Shown here: piece after piece, positions 5,857 through 6,904 of the stretch
Numbering within the stretch: position 1 is the stretch's first letter
Layout of the letters: each line of letters begins with the position of its first letter
NCBI GenBank assembly: GCA_035499715.1
Contig: DATJYF010000008.1
Location: 1-6,904, forward strand
Reading direction: 5' to 3'
Source of the DNA: DASRHD01 sp035499715
GTDB taxonomy: Bacteria > Verrucomicrobiota > Verrucomicrobiia > Opitutales > Opitutaceae
Length of the DNA stretch: 6,904 bases
The notes under the pieces: generated by a model
What the model saw: the letters and a program-made list of their open reading frames with translations, nothing else
Told to the model about the DNA's origin: nothing
Databases searched by the model: none
Made by a program: the position numbers and the translations under genes

Positions 5857-5893
5857 GTGGAGCCTGATTTGTCCGCATTTGCGGGGGCTCCAC
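5857..5893. repeat. Nested inverted repeat upstream of the helix-turn-helix gene
   Basis: Outer arms GTGGAGCC (5857-5864) and GGCTCCAC (5886-5893) are perfect over 8 bp. Inside is a second palindrome, CCGCA (5873-5877) and TGCGG (5880-5884), with a TT centre. There is no adjacent T-run and no gene ends here, so it is unlikely to be a terminator. It sits between the divergent starts at 5811 and 6000, a natural place for an operator of the adjacent DNA-binding protein or for a recombination site. The rest of the 5812-5999 interval shows no clear promoter hexamers. Confidence 0.7.
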
Positions 5894-5999
5894 TCACTCT
5901 AAATGAAAGGCCAACCGTGCGCCTCATCGCTCATGTCGTTCGCCGGCATAACTGCGGCCCACTGTTGCAGCTACGCTGATTTTTGGCATTCTGCAAAAC

Positions 6000-6542
6000 A
6001 TGGCTGTCCCAACATTCAAGTATCATCCTGATCCGATCGCGACAAAGAGCATCGTCGCGTCCGACGTTGAGTGCATTTGTTGCGGTAAGAAACGCGGCTT
6101 TATCTACGCAGGACCAGTTTTCGCAGAAGATGAGTTGGCAGATTCGCTTTGCCCGTGGTGCATTGCAGACGGTTCGGCGCACGAGCGGTTCAAGGCAGAA
6201 TTCACCGACTCTGCGGGCGTGAACTCATACGGTCGAACACCACCTGTTCCAAAGTCGGTCATCGAGGAGGTCAGTTTTCGCACGCCGGGCTTCATGGGCT
6301 GGCAACAAGAGCATTGGGTCACCTGTTGTGACGACGCAGCTGCATATTTAGGACGAGCCGGAAAGCAAGAGCTGGAAACAAAATGGCCGACGGCGATTCC
6401 AGGGCTCATGGAGGAAGCCGCCATGACAGCTGAGCAGTGGGAAAATTATGTTCAACATATGGACAAAGACGGCAGCCCAACCGCATATATTTTCCGCTGC
6501 CTGCACTGCGAAAAGCTTCTTGGCTACTCGGATTGTGATTAA
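6000..6542 (+). CDS. cbrC: CbrC family (UPF0167) cysteine-rich protein
   Basis: 180 residues. I recognise the family from its layout: N-terminal F-K-Y-H-P-D-P, a V-E-C-I-C-C-G-K segment (C25, C27, C28), the signature L-C-P-W-C-I-A-D-G-S-A (C51, C54), R-T-P-G-F-M-G-W-Q-Q-E-H-W (94-106), and a C-terminal F-R-C-L-H-C (C167, C170). The paired cysteines suggest bound zinc. E. coli CbrC belongs to the CreBC regulon and is linked to colicin E2 tolerance; the molecular function is not established, and similar genes often appear as isolated cargo. The length is close to the family norm. The ATG at 6000 starts the family N-terminus, although no clear Shine-Dalgarno precedes it. Base composition is lower in GC than the leftward conjugation genes, consistent with separate ancestry. 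It ends 20 bases before a convergent gene. Confidence 0.88.
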   Translation: MAVPTFKYHPDPIATKSIVASDVECICCGKKRGFIYAGPVFAEDELADSLCPWCIADGSAHERFKAEFTDSAGVNSYGRTPPVPKSVIEEVSFRTPGFMGWQQEHWVTCCDDAAAYLGRAGKQELETKWPTAIPGLMEEAAMTAEQWENYVQHMDKDGSPTAYIFRCLHCEKLLGYSDCD

Positions 6543-6562
6543 AGGTGGACGCTAGATAAGTG

Positions 6563-6904
6563 TCATTTCCAGACCTTGCCAGAGTACCAAGGTGGCCGTT
6601 CGGACTCCGGGCCGAAAAAGTGCCAATCGTCCAACGTATCAATAAAATGCTGCCGCTCGTAACGTTCGTAGCTTCGGCCCAGCATGGAACTAAAATAATC
6701 ATCGTTCGTCCAAACTTTGGAGCGCGATAATGGTCCATCAATTACCGAAATAATGGCGCCAAGACGTCGGCCAAAAAAATGAACCAACCCGAGGCCCTCC
6801 AAGCGTTGCCCGTCCGGATCAATAACAACAAATGGAGACGTGAACTTGATACCAAGGTCGGCTGACGCTTGTTTCCATGCTTCGACTACTCTGGCTTCGA
6901 TGTC
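6563..6904 (-). CDS. C-terminal part of a conserved-looking protein of unknown function
   Basis: 113 codons and a TGA stop are visible; the frame is open to the right edge, so the 5' end is missing. An in-frame TTG at 6802 exists, but the coding-like frame continues beyond it (F-T-S-P-F-V-V-I-D-P-D-G just upstream), so that is not the true start. The visible protein has a helix (E-A-R-V-V-E-A-W-K-Q-A), a hydrophobic segment with L-G-L-V-H-F-F-G-R-R-L-G, then S-V-I-D-G-P and a Trp/Tyr-rich tail (D-D-W-H-F-F-G-P-E-S-E-R-P-P-W-Y). It is probably a soluble alpha/beta protein, without membrane segments. I do not recognise its function. It converges on the CbrC gene, and like that gene is less GC-rich than the conjugation module. 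Confidence 0.75.
   Translation of the reverse strand, partial: DIEARVVEAWKQASADLGIKFTSPFVVIDPDGQRLEGLGLVHFFGRRLGAIISVIDGPLSRSKVWTNDDYFSSMLGRSYERYERQHFIDTLDDWHFFGPESERPPWYSGKVWK

Noticed and set aside
4424..5882. Shared 11-mer AAATGCGGACA at 4424-4434 and, inverted, inside the 5857-5893 repeat
   Set aside because: An 11-base match between two places in a window of this size, counting both strands, is expected by chance several times, and the flanks do not match.
5895..5999. Possible integron attC-like site upstream of the CbrC gene
   Set aside because: No properly spaced core-site pair of the expected consensus was found, and the convergent gene arrangement to the right does not fit a cassette array.

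Overview
This is a bacterial window, GC-rich over roughly positions 1-5850 and visibly less GC-rich to the right of that. Several genes on the minus strand have good Shine-Dalgarno sequences and ATGA stop/start overlaps. The main content is a leftward conjugation module built around a MOBF-class (TrwC/TraI-type) relaxase-helicase, so the window probably comes from a conjugative or mobilizable plasmid or an integrative conjugative element. The host taxon cannot be fixed from the sequence. The lack of similarity I can recognise in the small genes argues against a well-studied enteric plasmid; an environmental lineage such as Verrucomicrobiota or Proteobacteria is a guess.

Layout, in transcription order on the minus strand from right to left. 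An 80-residue excisionase-type helix-turn-helix protein (5811-5569) is followed by a 249-residue unrecognised protein with a winged-helix-like C-terminus (5523-4774). Next is a 786-base stretch without a convincing gene (4773-3988), unusually rich in inverted repeats. Then comes the 945-residue relaxase-helicase (3987-1150) and three small unrecognised proteins of 123, 88 and 126 residues (1153-782, 708-442, 412-32). A further gene starts at 35 and runs off the left edge. The relaxase and the 123-residue gene overlap by ATGA, as do the 126-residue gene and the edge gene, so the left part reads as one translationally coupled operon.

The right end differs. After a 188-base intergenic region with a nested inverted repeat there is a rightward CbrC-family cysteine-rich protein (6000-6542). 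It converges on an unrecognised leftward gene (6563 to the edge). These look like cargo or flanking DNA, so an element or module boundary may lie between about 5812 and 6000.

The most interesting signals are two. First, palindromes 33 to 260 bases upstream of the relaxase start have the architecture of a MOBF origin of transfer. Second, the 88-residue gene has an open, coding-like frame extending 41 codons upstream of its first canonical start and into the preceding gene, which suggests a +1 frameshift fusion, a non-canonical start or a sequence error. No rRNA, tRNA, CRISPR array, complete insertion sequence or integrase gene was seen.
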